Assembly: GCA_002419385.1 (NCBI GenBank)
Contig: DIFZ01000061.1
Span: 1-64,000, forward strand
Length of the DNA stretch: 64,000 nt
Origin: Geobacter sp. UBA5735
GTDB lineage: Bacteria; Desulfobacterota; Desulfuromonadia; Geobacterales; Geobacteraceae
Reading direction: 5' to 3'
Shown here: positions 29,688-38,338 of the stretch, one piece after another
How positions within the stretch are numbered: the stretch's first letter is position 1
Layout: each line of letters starts with the position of its first letter
Notes under the pieces: model-generated
What the model was told of the DNA's origin: nothing
Database searches by the model: none
Seen by the model: the letters and a program-made list of their open reading frames with translations, nothing else
Made by a program: the position numbers and the translations under genes

Positions 29688-30263
29688 ATGAAAAGCGTCA
29701 AGGGAACCAAAACGGAGCAGAACCTGCTGAAATCCTTTGCCGGCGAAAGCCAGGCGCGCAACCGCTACAATTATTTTTCCTCAGTGGCCAGGAAAGAAGG
29801 ATTCGTGCAGATAGCGGACATCTTCGACGAAACAGCCAACCAGGAAAAGGAGCATGCCAAGCGATTCTTCAAATTCCTTGAAGGGGGCGACCTGGAAATA
29901 ACCGCCAGCTTCCCGGCCGGGAAAATCGGCACGACAGCCGAAAACCTCCTGGCAGCAGCAACCGGCGAACATGAGGAACACACCGTGCTCTACCCCGAGT
30001 TCGCAGCCGTTGCGGAAAAGGAAGGCTTTGTCGAGATAGCTGCGGCATGGGATGCAATTTCAGTGGCTGAAAAGCAGCATGAGAAGCGTTATCGTGACCT
30101 GCTCGCCAACCTGCAGGCGAATCGCGTATTCACTCGTGATGCAGAAGTCGTCTGGCGCTGCCGCAACTGCGGCTATCTTCACACCGCCAAGGACGCTCCC
30201 GAACTCTGCCCGGCCTGCGCCCACCCCCGGGGCCACTTCGAACTGCTGGGAGAAAACTGGTAA
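29688..30263 (+). CDS. rbr: Rubrerythrin
   Basis: 191-residue cytoplasmic non-haem iron protein that reduces hydrogen peroxide in anaerobes. The N-terminal four-helix ferritin-like domain supplies di-iron ligands (E20 in FAGESQARNRY, an EKEH motif near 53-56, an EHEEH segment and EKQHEKRY). The C-terminal rubredoxin-like domain has CRNC and CPAC knuckles that bind one iron. Length and domain order are typical. ATG 29688 follows GGGAGGG. A strong hairpin terminator lies ~75 bases downstream. Confidence 0.93.
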   Translation: MKSVKGTKTEQNLLKSFAGESQARNRYNYFSSVARKEGFVQIADIFDETANQEKEHAKRFFKFLEGGDLEITASFPAGKIGTTAENLLAAATGEHEEHTVLYPEFAAVAEKEGFVEIAAAWDAISVAEKQHEKRYRDLLANLQANRVFTRDAEVVWRCRNCGYLHTAKDAPELCPACAHPRGHFELLGENW

Positions 30264-30335
30264 CAACGACCTCCCTGCCAACTGAGAGCCCCTTGGAGCG
30301 CGTGTTCTTCAAGACAGACTTGTTTTGCAAACCGT

Positions 30336-30369
30336 GCGCCCGGCAACAGACCTGCCGGGCGCTGCCTTT
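30336..30369 (+). terminator. Terminator downstream of rubrerythrin
   Basis: A 10-bp perfect stem GCGCCCGGCA (30336-30345) / TGCCGGGCGC (30353-30362) with a 7-base loop, followed by TGCCTTTT. It separates the rubrerythrin gene from the receiver gene starting at 30404. Confidence 0.75.
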
Positions 30370-30403
30370 TCCCGCGCTTGCCCTGCCCCGCCCGGAGAAC
30401 GCG

Positions 30404-30868
30404 ATGGACTCGAAAAAAACAGCCGCCTCACCGATACCGGTCGGGACCCCTCCTGCCGAAACCATGCCGGGCTCGTTGAAACCACGCATCCTGCTGGCGG
30501 AAGACAATCATGTCAACCGGATGATAGCCTCTGAAATGCTGGAATACCTCGGGTACGACGTTGATCAGGCCATCGACGGGACGGAAGCTGTCCTGGCAGC
30601 CGAGCAGCGAATCCATGTGCTGATACTCATGGACTGCCAAATGCCCAAACTGGACGGGTACGCAGCTTCCATGATGATTCGCGACCAGGAGTCGCAGCGT
30701 GGCCTGGCACGCATGCCCATAGTGGCATTAACGGGAAACACTGCAGAAGGAGACCGGAAAAAGTGCCTGGACTCCGGAATGGATGACTTCCTCTCCAAGC
30801 CCTTCACTGTGGAACAGCTGAAGGAGATGTGCGGGAAATGGATCAGGCACCCGGAGAATCCGGCCTGA
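30404..30868 (+). CDS. Single-domain response regulator (receiver)
   Basis: 154 residues: a flexible N-terminal ~25 residues and one receiver domain with acidic pocket LAEDN, phospho-acceptor Asp77 (LMDCQMP), switch Thr in VALTGNT and Lys in SKPF. There is no output domain. The sequence pattern resembles the receivers of BarA-like hybrid kinases, so it may be a phosphorelay intermediate for the kinases and Hpt protein just upstream. ATG 30404 follows GGAGA; a 37-codon extension would run through the terminator hairpin and is rejected. Confidence 0.85.
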   Translation: MDSKKTAASPIPVGTPPAETMPGSLKPRILLAEDNHVNRMIASEMLEYLGYDVDQAIDGTEAVLAAEQRIHVLILMDCQMPKLDGYAASMMIRDQESQRGLARMPIVALTGNTAEGDRKKCLDSGMDDFLSKPFTVEQLKEMCGKWIRHPENPA

Positions 30869-30870
30869 TC
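30841..30870 (+). terminator. Hairpin over the receiver-gene stop codon
   Basis: GATCAGGC (30841-30848) pairs with GCCTGATC (30863-30870), with an inner CCGGA/TCCGG pairing. The stem covers the stop codon at 30866-30868. A short T-rich stretch (gtttctt) comes ~12 bases later, so terminator function is plausible but not classical. Confidence 0.5.
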
Positions 30871-30904
30871 AGCTGAAGGAAGGTTTCTTGACAAGCTGAT
30901 GAAA

Positions 30905-31807
30905 TCAGCACGCAACCACCCGGTTCCTGCCGCTCCGTTTGGCTTCATAGAGAGCATCATCGGCTTTTTTGAGAAGAGCATGGCAGGAAGAGAGCCCCGG
31001 GGTCAGAGCTGCGACCCCCAGGCTTATGGTAACGTAAATTTCCTGGCCCTGGTAGATGTGCTGCGCTTCGGCAACCCTGCTCCTGAAGCGCTCTGCGATC
31101 ATTTGGGCGGCAGGAAGGTCGGTTTCGGGCAGCAGACAGCAGAACTCTTCCCCCCCATAACGCGCCAGGAAATCGGTAGTCCGGATCATTGCCGCAATCT
31201 CACCGGCAATGTCCTTCAGGATCAGATCACCGCACAGGTGGCCATAGCTGTCATTCACCTTTTTGAAAAAATCAATGTCGAACATGACGACGCTCAGACT
31301 CCTGGAATAACGGACATGCCTGTTAAACTCCTCCTCCATGCGCTTTTCCAGGAATCTCCGGTTATATGCGCCGGTCAGGCCGTCCCGCATGTTCATCTCC
31401 ATCAGACGGTGCTCATATGCGGCAAGCTCGGTTACGTCCTGCACCGTCAGATACAGGGCGGAGATTGTAGTGTCATCATTGCGCAGCGGGCCCATCGTGC
31501 AACTCTGCTGCATCTGTTCGAAGCGCGACTCGAAAGAACTGTCAGGCCTGAAAGGAAACAGGAATCGGTGGAGTTTCTGCGAGAAAAAAGAGAAGTTGCC
31601 GAACGTCAGGACGGACTTGCAGCTGCGGATGAACGCAGGGGTTTTCAGGGAAGGGAAGAAATCGAACAGAAGAGCGCCGGCGATCCGTTCAGCAGCTATA
31701 CCGCTGCGGGACTCCATCCACCGGTTCCAGTACCGAACTCTCAAATCGGCATCAAGGATGACGAGTCCCAGATTCACTGAATCCAGTATCTGGGAAAATT
31801 CATTCAT
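30905..31807 (-). CDS. PAS-GGDEF diguanylate cyclase
   Basis: 300 residues. The N-terminal ~125 residues form a PAS-like sensory domain, followed by a GGDEF domain that makes cyclic di-GMP. The active-site motif is GGEEF (218-222) and the inhibitory I-site RTTD (209-212) sits five residues before it, so product feedback is expected. FDIDFFKKVNDSYGH is intact. ATG 31807 overlaps the end of the CheC-like gene; the TTG at 31816 is less likely. It is the third gene of a CheY-CheC-cyclase operon. Confidence 0.9.
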   Translation of the reverse strand: MNEFSQILDSVNLGLVILDADLRVRYWNRWMESRSGIAAERIAGALLFDFFPSLKTPAFIRSCKSVLTFGNFSFFSQKLHRFLFPFRPDSSFESRFEQMQQSCTMGPLRNDDTTISALYLTVQDVTELAAYEHRLMEMNMRDGLTGAYNRRFLEKRMEEEFNRHVRYSRSLSVVMFDIDFFKKVNDSYGHLCGDLILKDIAGEIAAMIRTTDFLARYGGEEFCCLLPETDLPAAQMIAERFRSRVAEAQHIYQGQEIYVTISLGVAALTPGLSSCHALLKKADDALYEAKRSGRNRVVAC

Positions 31808-32441
31808 AGTGTTCAATAAATGCCGCCAAGGCTTTCTTCAGCCAGACGATCGAATCATGGGTGGTAACCAGGAAGAGAAACCCTCTCACGTCACGTTCTT
31901 CAAAACGGAAGACTGTCCTCATGACTATGGCCGTGTACTCCGGATCGAAAAGATTCTTCGGAATGATACCGCGAGGTTCGTTTTCGACCACGACTTTGGG
32001 CGGGGAATAGGTCACCACATCGCCCAGCAACTCGCTCATTTTGCCGACGCAGGCACCGATCAGAATATTGCCGACTTCCATGAGGGTCTCCTTTTCCAGC
32101 ACCTCGAAGGTTCCGGATTCGAAGGTGGCCTCATGCTCGGGGTCCAGAAGACTTATGAGAGCCTTCCCTGCCCCGGCCGGGAAAACCAGGAACGCGCTTC
32201 CCTTGAACCTGCCCCAGAAATTCTGCTCGACAATGCTGATATCGGCAAAGTCCCTGATTTCTTCCTGCAGATACTCGGGTAGCTGAGCCGCTTTCAACAC
32301 TTTGATACTGGGGACACTCAGCACGACGAAAATGCTTATCACCTCGGCAAGCTCGGCCGCGGCCTTACCGAACGCGATATTCATCAGCTCCTGCAGGATA
32401 TCTCGTTCCTCGTCTGCAACCAGGAGAGACTCGTTATCCAT
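31800..32441 (-). CDS. CheC-like phosphatase
   Basis: 213 residues with two copies of the CheC/CheX/FliY active-site signature. Copy one has E18 and N21 with P44 at the exact expected distance; copy two has E122 and N125 with P148. These proteins dephosphorylate CheY-type receivers. The upstream gene encodes such a receiver and overlaps this gene by 8 bases, which makes a dedicated phosphatase-substrate pair likely. The downstream gene makes cyclic di-GMP. Confidence 0.88.
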   Translation of the reverse strand: MDNESLLVADEERDILQELMNIAFGKAAAELAEVISIFVVLSVPSIKVLKAAQLPEYLQEEIRDFADISIVEQNFWGRFKGSAFLVFPAGAGKALISLLDPEHEATFESGTFEVLEKETLMEVGNILIGACVGKMSELLGDVVTYSPPKVVVENEPRGIIPKNLFDPEYTAIVMRTVFRFEERDVRGFLFLVTTHDSIVWLKKALAAFIEHYE

Positions 32442-32817
32442 GGTGCGCTTCCCGGTATTCGCCGACCTTCAGCAGAGCACTCCGAACGCTCTCTTTCGTC
32501 GGCGGCTTTTTGAGAACCATGAAGGCGCCAAGCCCCATTACCTTTTCGATCGAACCTGTCTGGATGTCTGCAGTTGCTACAATTATGACGGCGTCACGAC
32601 AGTGCTTTTTCATGTGCTCGAGAGCCTGAACCCCGTCCATGACCGGCATGGTCAGGTCCAGAAAGGTGATGTCAGGCCCGATTTCCCTGAACTTCTCGCA
32701 TCCGTCCAGACCATCGCCCGCTTCATGGAATTCAAACGTGGCATCCTTGGGGAAACAGCTCTTCAGCATCTTGCGGGAAATTGGCGAGTCGTCGACAAGC
32801 AAAATCTTCATGGCCAT
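32434..32817 (-). CDS. CheY-like response regulator
   Basis: 127-residue single receiver domain. It has LLVDDS near 6-11, phospho-acceptor Asp54 in FLDLTMP, the switch Thr/Ala region VATAD and KKP with the conserved Lys near 105. ATG 32817 lies 8 bases from AAAGGA. It overlaps the CheC-like gene and begins a three-gene operon ending in a diguanylate cyclase. No CheA, CheW or MCP gene is present in the window. Confidence 0.88.
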   Translation of the reverse strand: MAMKILLVDDSPISRKMLKSCFPKDATFEFHEAGDGLDGCEKFREIGPDITFLDLTMPVMDGVQALEHMKKHCRDAVIIVATADIQTGSIEKVMGLGAFMVLKKPPTKESVRSALLKVGEYREAHHG

Positions 32818-32890
32818 GCACCACATCCTTTCCGTGAACCTGAACGCCATTGCCGGACAATGGCTGATGCACACTCCTCAAACGCTCATA

Positions 32891-32919
32891 AATTAACAAA
32901 TATGATCAAGCAGAGTCAA
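32891..32919 (-). promoter_or_regulatory. Possible promoter of the CheY-CheC-GGDEF operon
   Basis: On the minus strand TTGACT (32919-32914) and TTAATT (32896-32891) are 17 bases apart, ~75 bases upstream of the CheY start. The -35 is good and the -10 is weak. Confidence 0.4.
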
Positions 32920-33057
32920 TTGAAATAAGAGTGAATGTGTGTTTCGTGGTGATCCCCGCTCAATAAGAAAACCAGCTTCAAAAGCTACCAAACCGGTGGT
33001 GAATGAACCGGCCGAGCAATAATTCATTGCGTCCTGTTGCACTGGTTTGCTATGTTA

Positions 33058-33227
33058 GTTTCCATCCGGAAACGGTCTTTTTTCGCCCTGGCGGTGTCAA
33101 CCTGCGGGCTTGCTTGTGCGACATACTCCAGTATGCCTCCGCGCAACCCCTTGGTTTCCTTGCCAGAACAAAAATATCCTCGTTTCCGATCTGGAAACTG
33201 CGTTTGTGTCGATCCGGAGTCACCGGA
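33058..33227 (+). repeat. Structured dispersed repeat, copy A
   Basis: About 170 bp. It opens with the palindrome GTTTCCATCCGGAAAC (33058-33073) and contains an inner CATAC/GTATG hairpin. A second GTTTCC/GGAAAC palindrome is at 33182-33198, and it closes with TCCGG-N5-CCGGA (33213-33227). It is very similar to copies B and C on the opposite strand. It fills most of the gap between the CheY gene and the CDF transporter, ending 22 bases before the CDF start. It also gives rise to a spurious open frame extending the CDF gene upstream. Confidence 0.88.
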
Positions 33228-33249
33228 TGAACACCAGGTACGGAATCTC

Positions 33250-34197
33250 ATGGAAGCAACCACAGAAAACAACCATTCCCTCAAGATCAGAGCAGCACGG
33301 ATTTCGGTCCTCTCCAATTCCCTTCTGGTTGCCCTCAAGCTGACAGTGGGTTTTTTGATGGGCTCGGTTGCCGTTCTCTCTGAAGCGATGCACAGCGGGC
33401 TCGACCTGATTGCTTCCGTTATTGCCTTTTATGCCATCAGAAAAGCAGAGCAACCGGCCGACGAGCGACATCCCTACGGACACGGGAAATGGGAAAACTT
33501 CTCCGGAGTGGTCGAGGCGCTCCTGATCCTGTTCGCTGCGGTTTACATCATTTACGAAGCGATTCACCGGATCCGGCACGGATCAGCGGTAACGCACCTG
33601 GGGCTGGGAACCGCAGTCATGTCACTCTCGGCTGCGGTCAACTGGTTCGTCTCCGGTTACCTGTTCCGTGTTGCCCGCCAAACGGATTCCATAGCTCTGG
33701 AAGCGGACGCCTGGCACCTGAGGGCAGACGTTTATACTTCCGTCGGGGTTGTTGCCGGTCTGGCGCTGATTGCAGTCACCAAGTTCACGATCATCGACTC
33801 CGTTGCGGCAATTGCCGTTGCCGGGCTCATCATCAAGTCATCAATCGATCTTACCAGAAATGCGGCTGCAGACCTCTTCGACGTGCGGCTTCCCCGCCAG
33901 GACGAGGAAAGAATCAGAACAGTCCTCTCCCGTTACCAGGAAGGGTGCATAGACTTTCACCGTCTCAGAAGCAGGAAGTCCGGTCCCATGAGGTTCATTG
34001 ATCTGCACCTCGTAGTGCCCCGAGACTGGACGATTGAAAAAGCCCACCAACTGAGCGACAGAATCGAAAAAGAAATCAGGGAAACGTTGGCCAATACCCA
34101 GGTCATCATCCACATCGATCCCTGCAACAAGAGCCTGAACCCCTGCACGTCCTGCAGACGTGTGGAAAAAACCGGAAAAACCGGATTCATACCCTGA
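33250..34197 (+). CDS. Cation diffusion facilitator (CDF) metal transporter
   Basis: Inner-membrane metal/proton antiporter of 315 residues with six predicted transmembrane segments and a C-terminal cytoplasmic domain. The transport site is visible as HxxxD in TM2 (H48, D52) and HxxxD in TM5 (H156, D160). A His at the first position of the TM5 site favours zinc-type specificity, but iron or cobalt cannot be excluded. The C-terminus adds a short Cys-containing tail (CNKSLNPCTSCR). ATG 33250 is preferred because the upstream frame is only the dispersed repeat. Confidence 0.9.
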   Translation: MEATTENNHSLKIRAARISVLSNSLLVALKLTVGFLMGSVAVLSEAMHSGLDLIASVIAFYAIRKAEQPADERHPYGHGKWENFSGVVEALLILFAAVYIIYEAIHRIRHGSAVTHLGLGTAVMSLSAAVNWFVSGYLFRVARQTDSIALEADAWHLRADVYTSVGVVAGLALIAVTKFTIIDSVAAIAVAGLIIKSSIDLTRNAAADLFDVRLPRQDEERIRTVLSRYQEGCIDFHRLRSRKSGPMRFIDLHLVVPRDWTIEKAHQLSDRIEKEIRETLANTQVIIHIDPCNKSLNPCTSCRRVEKTGKTGFIP

Positions 34198-34300
34198 TCA
34201 GCGCTACCTGTAAGTTCGTTCAATCAACACAATGCGTTTTTCTCTTGCACATCGCAATAAATTATTGTATATAGCGTTATATTTTCTTCCCATTCCTTGA

Positions 34301-34336
34301 CCGCCCCGCGGAACTGCCACCGCGGGGCGGCTTCTT
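34301..34336 (+). terminator. Rho-independent terminator after the CDF gene
   Basis: A perfect 11-bp GC stem CCGCCCCGCGG (34301-34311) / CCGCGGGGCGG (34320-34330) with an 8-base loop, then CTTCTTTT. The rest of the 34198-34507 gap shows nothing else. Confidence 0.88.
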
Positions 34337-34507
34337 TTCCCTCCCGGTAAACCCGGCACCAACCGGCGGAGCAGAAAACCCAACCATAGTCTCGTCCGCT
34401 ACACGACGGCAGTAGCAATCGATAATCTGCTGTGGGCGGTCACTTGACTTTACGCATTTCAGTGCAACCATGAATAGCAGCAACGCATTTTTTGCGGGAG
34501 GTGTGCT

Positions 34508-34999
34508 GTGCGAAACATCATGAAGATTGCAATCATTACCCTGTTTCTGGCTGGGTGCTCCCATGCAATAAGCCGTGAATCTCTTGATCTTGTGGATCAG
34601 AACATCACCTATCGCCAGGTGAAGGAAAATCCGGGTGGCGTGGTCGGGAAGTACATCCTGCTGGGCGGTATCATTGCCGGTGTCGAAAACTCCGCTGCAG
34701 GCGGTGAGCTTGAAGTTGTCCAGGTAGGCCTCGACTGGCTGGGCCGCCCGGCTGACGGCGCTCCATCCGAAGGAAGGTTCATTGCCAGAAACGAGAAATT
34801 CCTGGACCCGGTGGTATTCGCCAAAGGATTGACGGTTTCCCTTGTCGGCCGGGTGGACGGCACGAGGAGCAAACCCCTGGGAGGTACGGACTATATCTAT
34901 CCCGTTGTAACAATACGGGAAATCCGCATCCTGCAACCGGACCAGTACTGGAATTATCCCACATTCCATTTCGGCATCGGGATCGGGCACTCTTTCTGA
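34508..34999 (+). CDS. Slp-family outer-membrane lipoprotein
   Basis: 163-residue lipoprotein with signal peptide and lipobox LAGC (Cys17). The body matches the Slp family: ITYRQVKENPGGVVGKYILLGG near the start and VVTIREIRILQP near the end. Slp proteins are starvation- or stress-associated outer-membrane lipoproteins of unclear mechanism. GTG 34508 lies 6 bases after GGAGG; the ATG at 34520 would be too far. Confidence 0.87.
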   Translation: MRNIMKIAIITLFLAGCSHAISRESLDLVDQNITYRQVKENPGGVVGKYILLGGIIAGVENSAAGGELEVVQVGLDWLGRPADGAPSEGRFIARNEKFLDPVVFAKGLTVSLVGRVDGTRSKPLGGTDYIYPVVTIREIRILQPDQYWNYPTFHFGIGIGHSF

Positions 35000-35047
35000 G
35001 CGGGGGAGCGCACGACTTCTCAGGTTATTGGACCGAACAGGGATAGA

Positions 35048-35068
35048 GGGCGGGCTACAAACCCGCCC
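35048..35068. terminator. Hairpin between convergent genes
   Basis: GGGCGGG (35048-35054) and CCCGCCC (35062-35068) with a 7-base loop. It lies between the convergent Slp and Roadblock-like genes and may end both transcripts, though T runs are short. Similar 'GGGCGGGTTTGTAGCCCGCCC' units are common dispersed elements in many bacteria. Confidence 0.5.
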
Positions 35069-35168
35069 CTACCGCAATAAAATGCACAATGTTATAGACG
35101 GACCTGGACGAGCGTCGGAAATCCTCACGCAAAGTGATCTTCGAATTGTGCAAACCCGGAGGGAAAAA

Positions 35169-35753
35169 CTAGTCCAGGTTCGGCAGGTTGTCCAGTATCT
35201 GGCGGGTAATGATCTGCTTCAGGGAAGTATAGGCCGGTTCAGGCGATATCAGTCCCAGTACATAATGCTCCTTCTTGTCTGATGGCGGTATAAAGCCGAC
35301 AACCCTGCGTTTGTCGTAATCCAGGTCGATCCAGACCAGTTTCCCCGCATCCGGATCTATCCTCTCAAGCTGCTCCACCGAACAGATGAGCTCCGCTCCA
35401 GTGCCGTCGAACCCGTGGCCGGGGACACGGCCCCGGCTGGCAATGACGAAACCTTGCGAATCAACCACGAAAGCTGCTTCGGAACGCGTTATGTTCATGC
35501 ACCATGAAATGCAGCTTTCCCACCCGGGAAACTGCTGCGGCGGCACATCAGGAATCACGGCAGGCGCTGTTTCCGGAGCCGGCTCCGGTGCGCGCCGCGC
35601 TTCGCCGCGCGCCGTCGAATCATCCGACAATCGCAGATATAGCGGCGATTCCGGCTTTTTCTCCTCAAGAACAGCAGTTGTGCCCGACACGAGACTGTTC
35701 AGAATCTCACGTGCCTGCTTCAGATCATATGAGTTCACGCTGTGGTCTTTCAT
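35169..35753 (-). CDS. Roadblock/LC7-like protein with Pro-rich linker
   Basis: 194 residues. The N-terminal ~75 residues are charged and end in a Pro/Ala/Glu-rich linker. The C-terminal ~115 resemble a Roadblock/LC7 fold (AAFVVDSQGFVIASRGR, then GTGAELICSVEQLERI). These domains dimerise and often regulate small GTPases or ParA-type ATPases. ATG 35753 follows AGGAGA and overlaps the ParA gene by 29 bases. It is the last gene of the minus-strand FIST/V4R/Roadblock operon. Confidence 0.65.
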   Translation of the reverse strand: MKDHSVNSYDLKQAREILNSLVSGTTAVLEEKKPESPLYLRLSDDSTARGEARRAPEPAPETAPAVIPDVPPQQFPGWESCISWCMNITRSEAAFVVDSQGFVIASRGRVPGHGFDGTGAELICSVEQLERIDPDAGKLVWIDLDYDKRRVVGFIPPSDKKEHYVLGLISPEPAYTSLKQIITRQILDNLPNLD

Positions 35754-36540
35754 CGATGTCTCCTGTCATGCCACCCAGTCCCTGAATGATACCTTTTATC
35801 TCTGTCGCGAGCAGCTCGAACCTGATTGCCTCCGGCGGATACGTGCCCGGGAGGAACGCCACCGGCAAACCCTTCTCGCTGGCAACAGTGAAAACATCCG
35901 CCCTCGGAATATGGGTCTCCAGAACGCCACTCAAGGATGACCAGACTGCGTTCATGATATTGAACGAAACATCCTTGTTCATCTGAACCATTGTCGCGAG
36001 GATCCCCAGCAGGTTCAGACCCGGGTTTTCATGCTCCTTGACATGCTGCAGCACCCGGAGCGTCTGGCTTATGGACCTCAAGGCCAACGGTTCCGCCTGC
36101 ATGGGAATGAGCGCGAAGTTGCTGACTGCAAGGGCGGCTCTGGTGACGAGCCCCAACCCGGAAGGAGTATCGATGACAACATAACGGAATCTCTGCGCGA
36201 CAGCATCGATCACGTCTTGCAAGGCTGAAGACGAATGGAGCATTTCTTCATAGACCCCAACGTCCAGCGGGTCGAGCCGGCCACGTGGCAGGATGGAAAG
36301 GGTGGGCAGCTTCGTCTGGATGACAGCTTCCTCCAGGGTAGCCTGCTTCATCAGGTATTCCGCCAACCCTTTCCATTCGGTGTCGCTCCGTGCAAGGGAA
36401 AAGCCGATTGCCCCAAGAGGGTCGACATCCATCAGCAGGGTTGGCTCGCCGCTTTCAGCAAGGGCAACGGCCAGATTGAGAGCAACCGTTGTCTTGCCGG
36501 TGCCTCCTTTGGAACTCACCATGGAAAGTATATTCGCCAT
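35725..36540 (-). CDS. ParA/MinD-family ATPase
   Basis: 271-residue deviant Walker A ATPase. The Walker A motif is KGGTGKTT at 11-18 with the signature first Lys, followed by LMDVDPLGA and VVIDTPSGLG. ParA/MinD proteins position cellular cargo, including chemosensory clusters. No ParB gene or parS-like repeat is nearby, so plasmid-type partition is unlikely. It sits inside an operon of Roadblock and sensor proteins, which suggests positioning or switching of a sensory complex. ATG 36540 follows GGGGAG. Confidence 0.87.
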   Translation of the reverse strand: MANILSMVSSKGGTGKTTVALNLAVALAESGEPTLLMDVDPLGAIGFSLARSDTEWKGLAEYLMKQATLEEAVIQTKLPTLSILPRGRLDPLDVGVYEEMLHSSSALQDVIDAVAQRFRYVVIDTPSGLGLVTRAALAVSNFALIPMQAEPLALRSISQTLRVLQHVKEHENPGLNLLGILATMVQMNKDVSFNIMNAVWSSLSGVLETHIPRADVFTVASEKGLPVAFLPGTYPPEAIRFELLATEIKGIIQGLGGMTGDIDERPQRELI

Positions 36541-36672
36541 TTCATCTCCCCGACCTGGGCACACCGGATACGGAACCCGTGAGCAGCACGAGCACGCCGG
36601 CTCGTGTGTTTCAGCACCTAACGTTTCCGGTTACACCCCATGCTTGTTGAAAGGTCCACAACCGTTGCGGGA

Positions 36673-37584
36673 CTACGCAACAAAATTTCGTACAAGGGGC
36701 ATGAGTTCCGCCACCTTGTGCATGACAACCCCCAGCTTGCCGCCCTGATCGAGCGAAACCGCCAGGAAGGAACGGCCGTCGACACCGGTCAACTGGACAA
36801 ACAGAGATCCCGATTCATACTGGGTGAACGAAAACAGGACCTTCCCCATGGCTATCCCGTCGGACCCCAGCACGGATGCGTTGATCCAGGCAAGCACCGC
36901 GGGAACGACATGCTCTGCATGCACGGTAACCTCGTCGGCACTATGGAGAGCCAGCACCTTTCCCTCTCCGTCCGCGACAAAAGCATACTGATACCCTGAA
37001 AGCGACGATAACCCCTTCAGCATGTCGGAGGAGCTGTCCGGCAAGCAGCTGTCTTCACCGTGAACCGCTTCGGATTCAGGTTCCAGAGCGGGCGACATAT
37101 GCTCCGGCTCGACTCCAGCGGCGGCATCAGGCATGACCTCGTTGACCATGAAGATCAGGCCCGCATCCACGGCCATCTCGCCGTTTCTGGCAAGGAGCCG
37201 TATCCGCGGGTCGCCGGCCATTGAAGCGAGGGCGGCCGTAACGTGTGCACGCAGACACTCCCGCAAGGTCCCGTGGGAGATGAGTCCGGCTTCTTCCAGC
37301 AGGGAACCGAGCTTTTTCGACTTGCCAAGAGAGCGGTATTTTTCGACGACCTCGTTGAGCCGGTCTTTGGGCACCATGCCGATCCGTTCCAGAAAAGAAC
37401 CGAAATTCTCGGTCTGGCTGTTGCTCACCGCCCAGGCAATGTGCCCGTCGCGCATGACCACCACGCCGACCTGGTCTTCTCCTTGCATGGCGCGCATGAT
37501 GCCGCTCCATTTCATCTCGCCGGCGCTGCGCAAGGCATCGGAAAAGGGTCGCCCTTCAATATATAACAAGACATCGTCGTCCAC
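36673..37584 (-). CDS. DUF4388-like / Roadblock-type two-domain protein
   Basis: 303 residues. The N-terminal ~150 residues resemble the DUF4388 region (VGVVVMRDGHIAWAVSN, then GSLLEEAGLIS and a helical tail). The C-terminal ~110 resemble Roadblock/LC7 (YQYAFVADGEGKVLALHSADE). An acidic linker joins them. GTG 37584 follows GGGGAG at 6 bases; the longer frame from 37611 also starts with GTG but has no such site. It is co-oriented with the ParA gene (132 bases apart). Confidence 0.68.
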   Translation of the reverse strand: MDDDVLLYIEGRPFSDALRSAGEMKWSGIMRAMQGEDQVGVVVMRDGHIAWAVSNSQTENFGSFLERIGMVPKDRLNEVVEKYRSLGKSKKLGSLLEEAGLISHGTLRECLRAHVTAALASMAGDPRIRLLARNGEMAVDAGLIFMVNEVMPDAAAGVEPEHMSPALEPESEAVHGEDSCLPDSSSDMLKGLSSLSGYQYAFVADGEGKVLALHSADEVTVHAEHVVPAVLAWINASVLGSDGIAMGKVLFSFTQYESGSLFVQLTGVDGRSFLAVSLDQGGKLGVVMHKVAELMPLVRNFVA

Positions 37585-37739
37585 AGATGACTCCCCGTGC
37601 AGTGAAAACACACGACAGAACGGTAGTGCTCCTGCCGCAAAAGGACCCGTGCTTCAGAAAGGGAACCGCGCGGTCAGCTCTCACCCTGAAGTGACCAGGG
37701 CGAGAAGTCGACAGCGGATGTTCCGCTTCCCGGTGGCGG

Positions 37740-38321
37740 CTATTTCTTCGTTACGACAAATTCTCCGTAGGGATCTCCCACCTCGATGCCTTTGGTCTGA
37801 TGACAGACATAGGTATCCATACCGTCAGGGTACGGGTCGGCGTAGGCCAGATCGAAAAAAGCCTGGCTCAGGCCCCGCAACATATAGGCCCTGAGGCCTT
37901 CCCCACCACTGTCGGCCTCGTAGTAGTCGAAGGCGCGGATGATCATCTTTTCGCCTTCCTTGAGCTGCACGATACCCGACTTGGCCCATCCCCAGGCCGT
38001 AAAGGCGGCGTACGCTCCACGCAGAATGTCCTTTTCTCCCTCCGTAACCATCGGCATGACCACGTCATTGAAAATTTCTGATGTTATGATGCCGCACCCC
38101 GTATGGTAGCCGCATTCGTAGGCAGCCCTCACCAGGCCCGCCTCGACTTCGGCTTTCCTGTCCGCCGGCGCAGCCGCCATTATTCTCTCCGTGAACGTAT
38201 TGAGCAGCGAAACGGGAAGAAGATTGACCAATACTTCGTATTCCGGTATCAGACCGTTCTCGTCTCCCTGCACATTGATCTTGGCCAGGGATTTCACAAC
38301 GGTATCGCGCATTACGGTCAT
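37740..38321 (-). CDS. V4R-like small-molecule-binding protein, copy 2
   Basis: 193 residues. The C-terminal half follows the V4R (4-vinyl reductase / hydrocarbon-binding) pattern: GWAKSGIVQL, MIIRAFDYYEADSG, YMLRGLSQAFFDLAY and KGIEVGDPYGEFVV. The cysteines that bind metal in canonical members are not at the usual final positions. It is paired with a second V4R-like gene 17 bases upstream. ATG 38321 follows GAGGAGG. It may be a ligand sensor feeding the Roadblock/ParA proteins. Confidence 0.65.
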   Translation of the reverse strand: MTVMRDTVVKSLAKINVQGDENGLIPEYEVLVNLLPVSLLNTFTERIMAAAPADRKAEVEAGLVRAAYECGYHTGCGIITSEIFNDVVMPMVTEGEKDILRGAYAAFTAWGWAKSGIVQLKEGEKMIIRAFDYYEADSGGEGLRAYMLRGLSQAFFDLAYADPYPDGMDTYVCHQTKGIEVGDPYGEFVVTKK

Positions 38322-38338
38322 GTATAATTCCTCCTCTG

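Noticed and set aside
33037..33249. 71-codon N-terminal extension of the CDF protein
   Set aside because: It is encoded entirely by dispersed repeat copy A; similar peptides arise from copies B and C.
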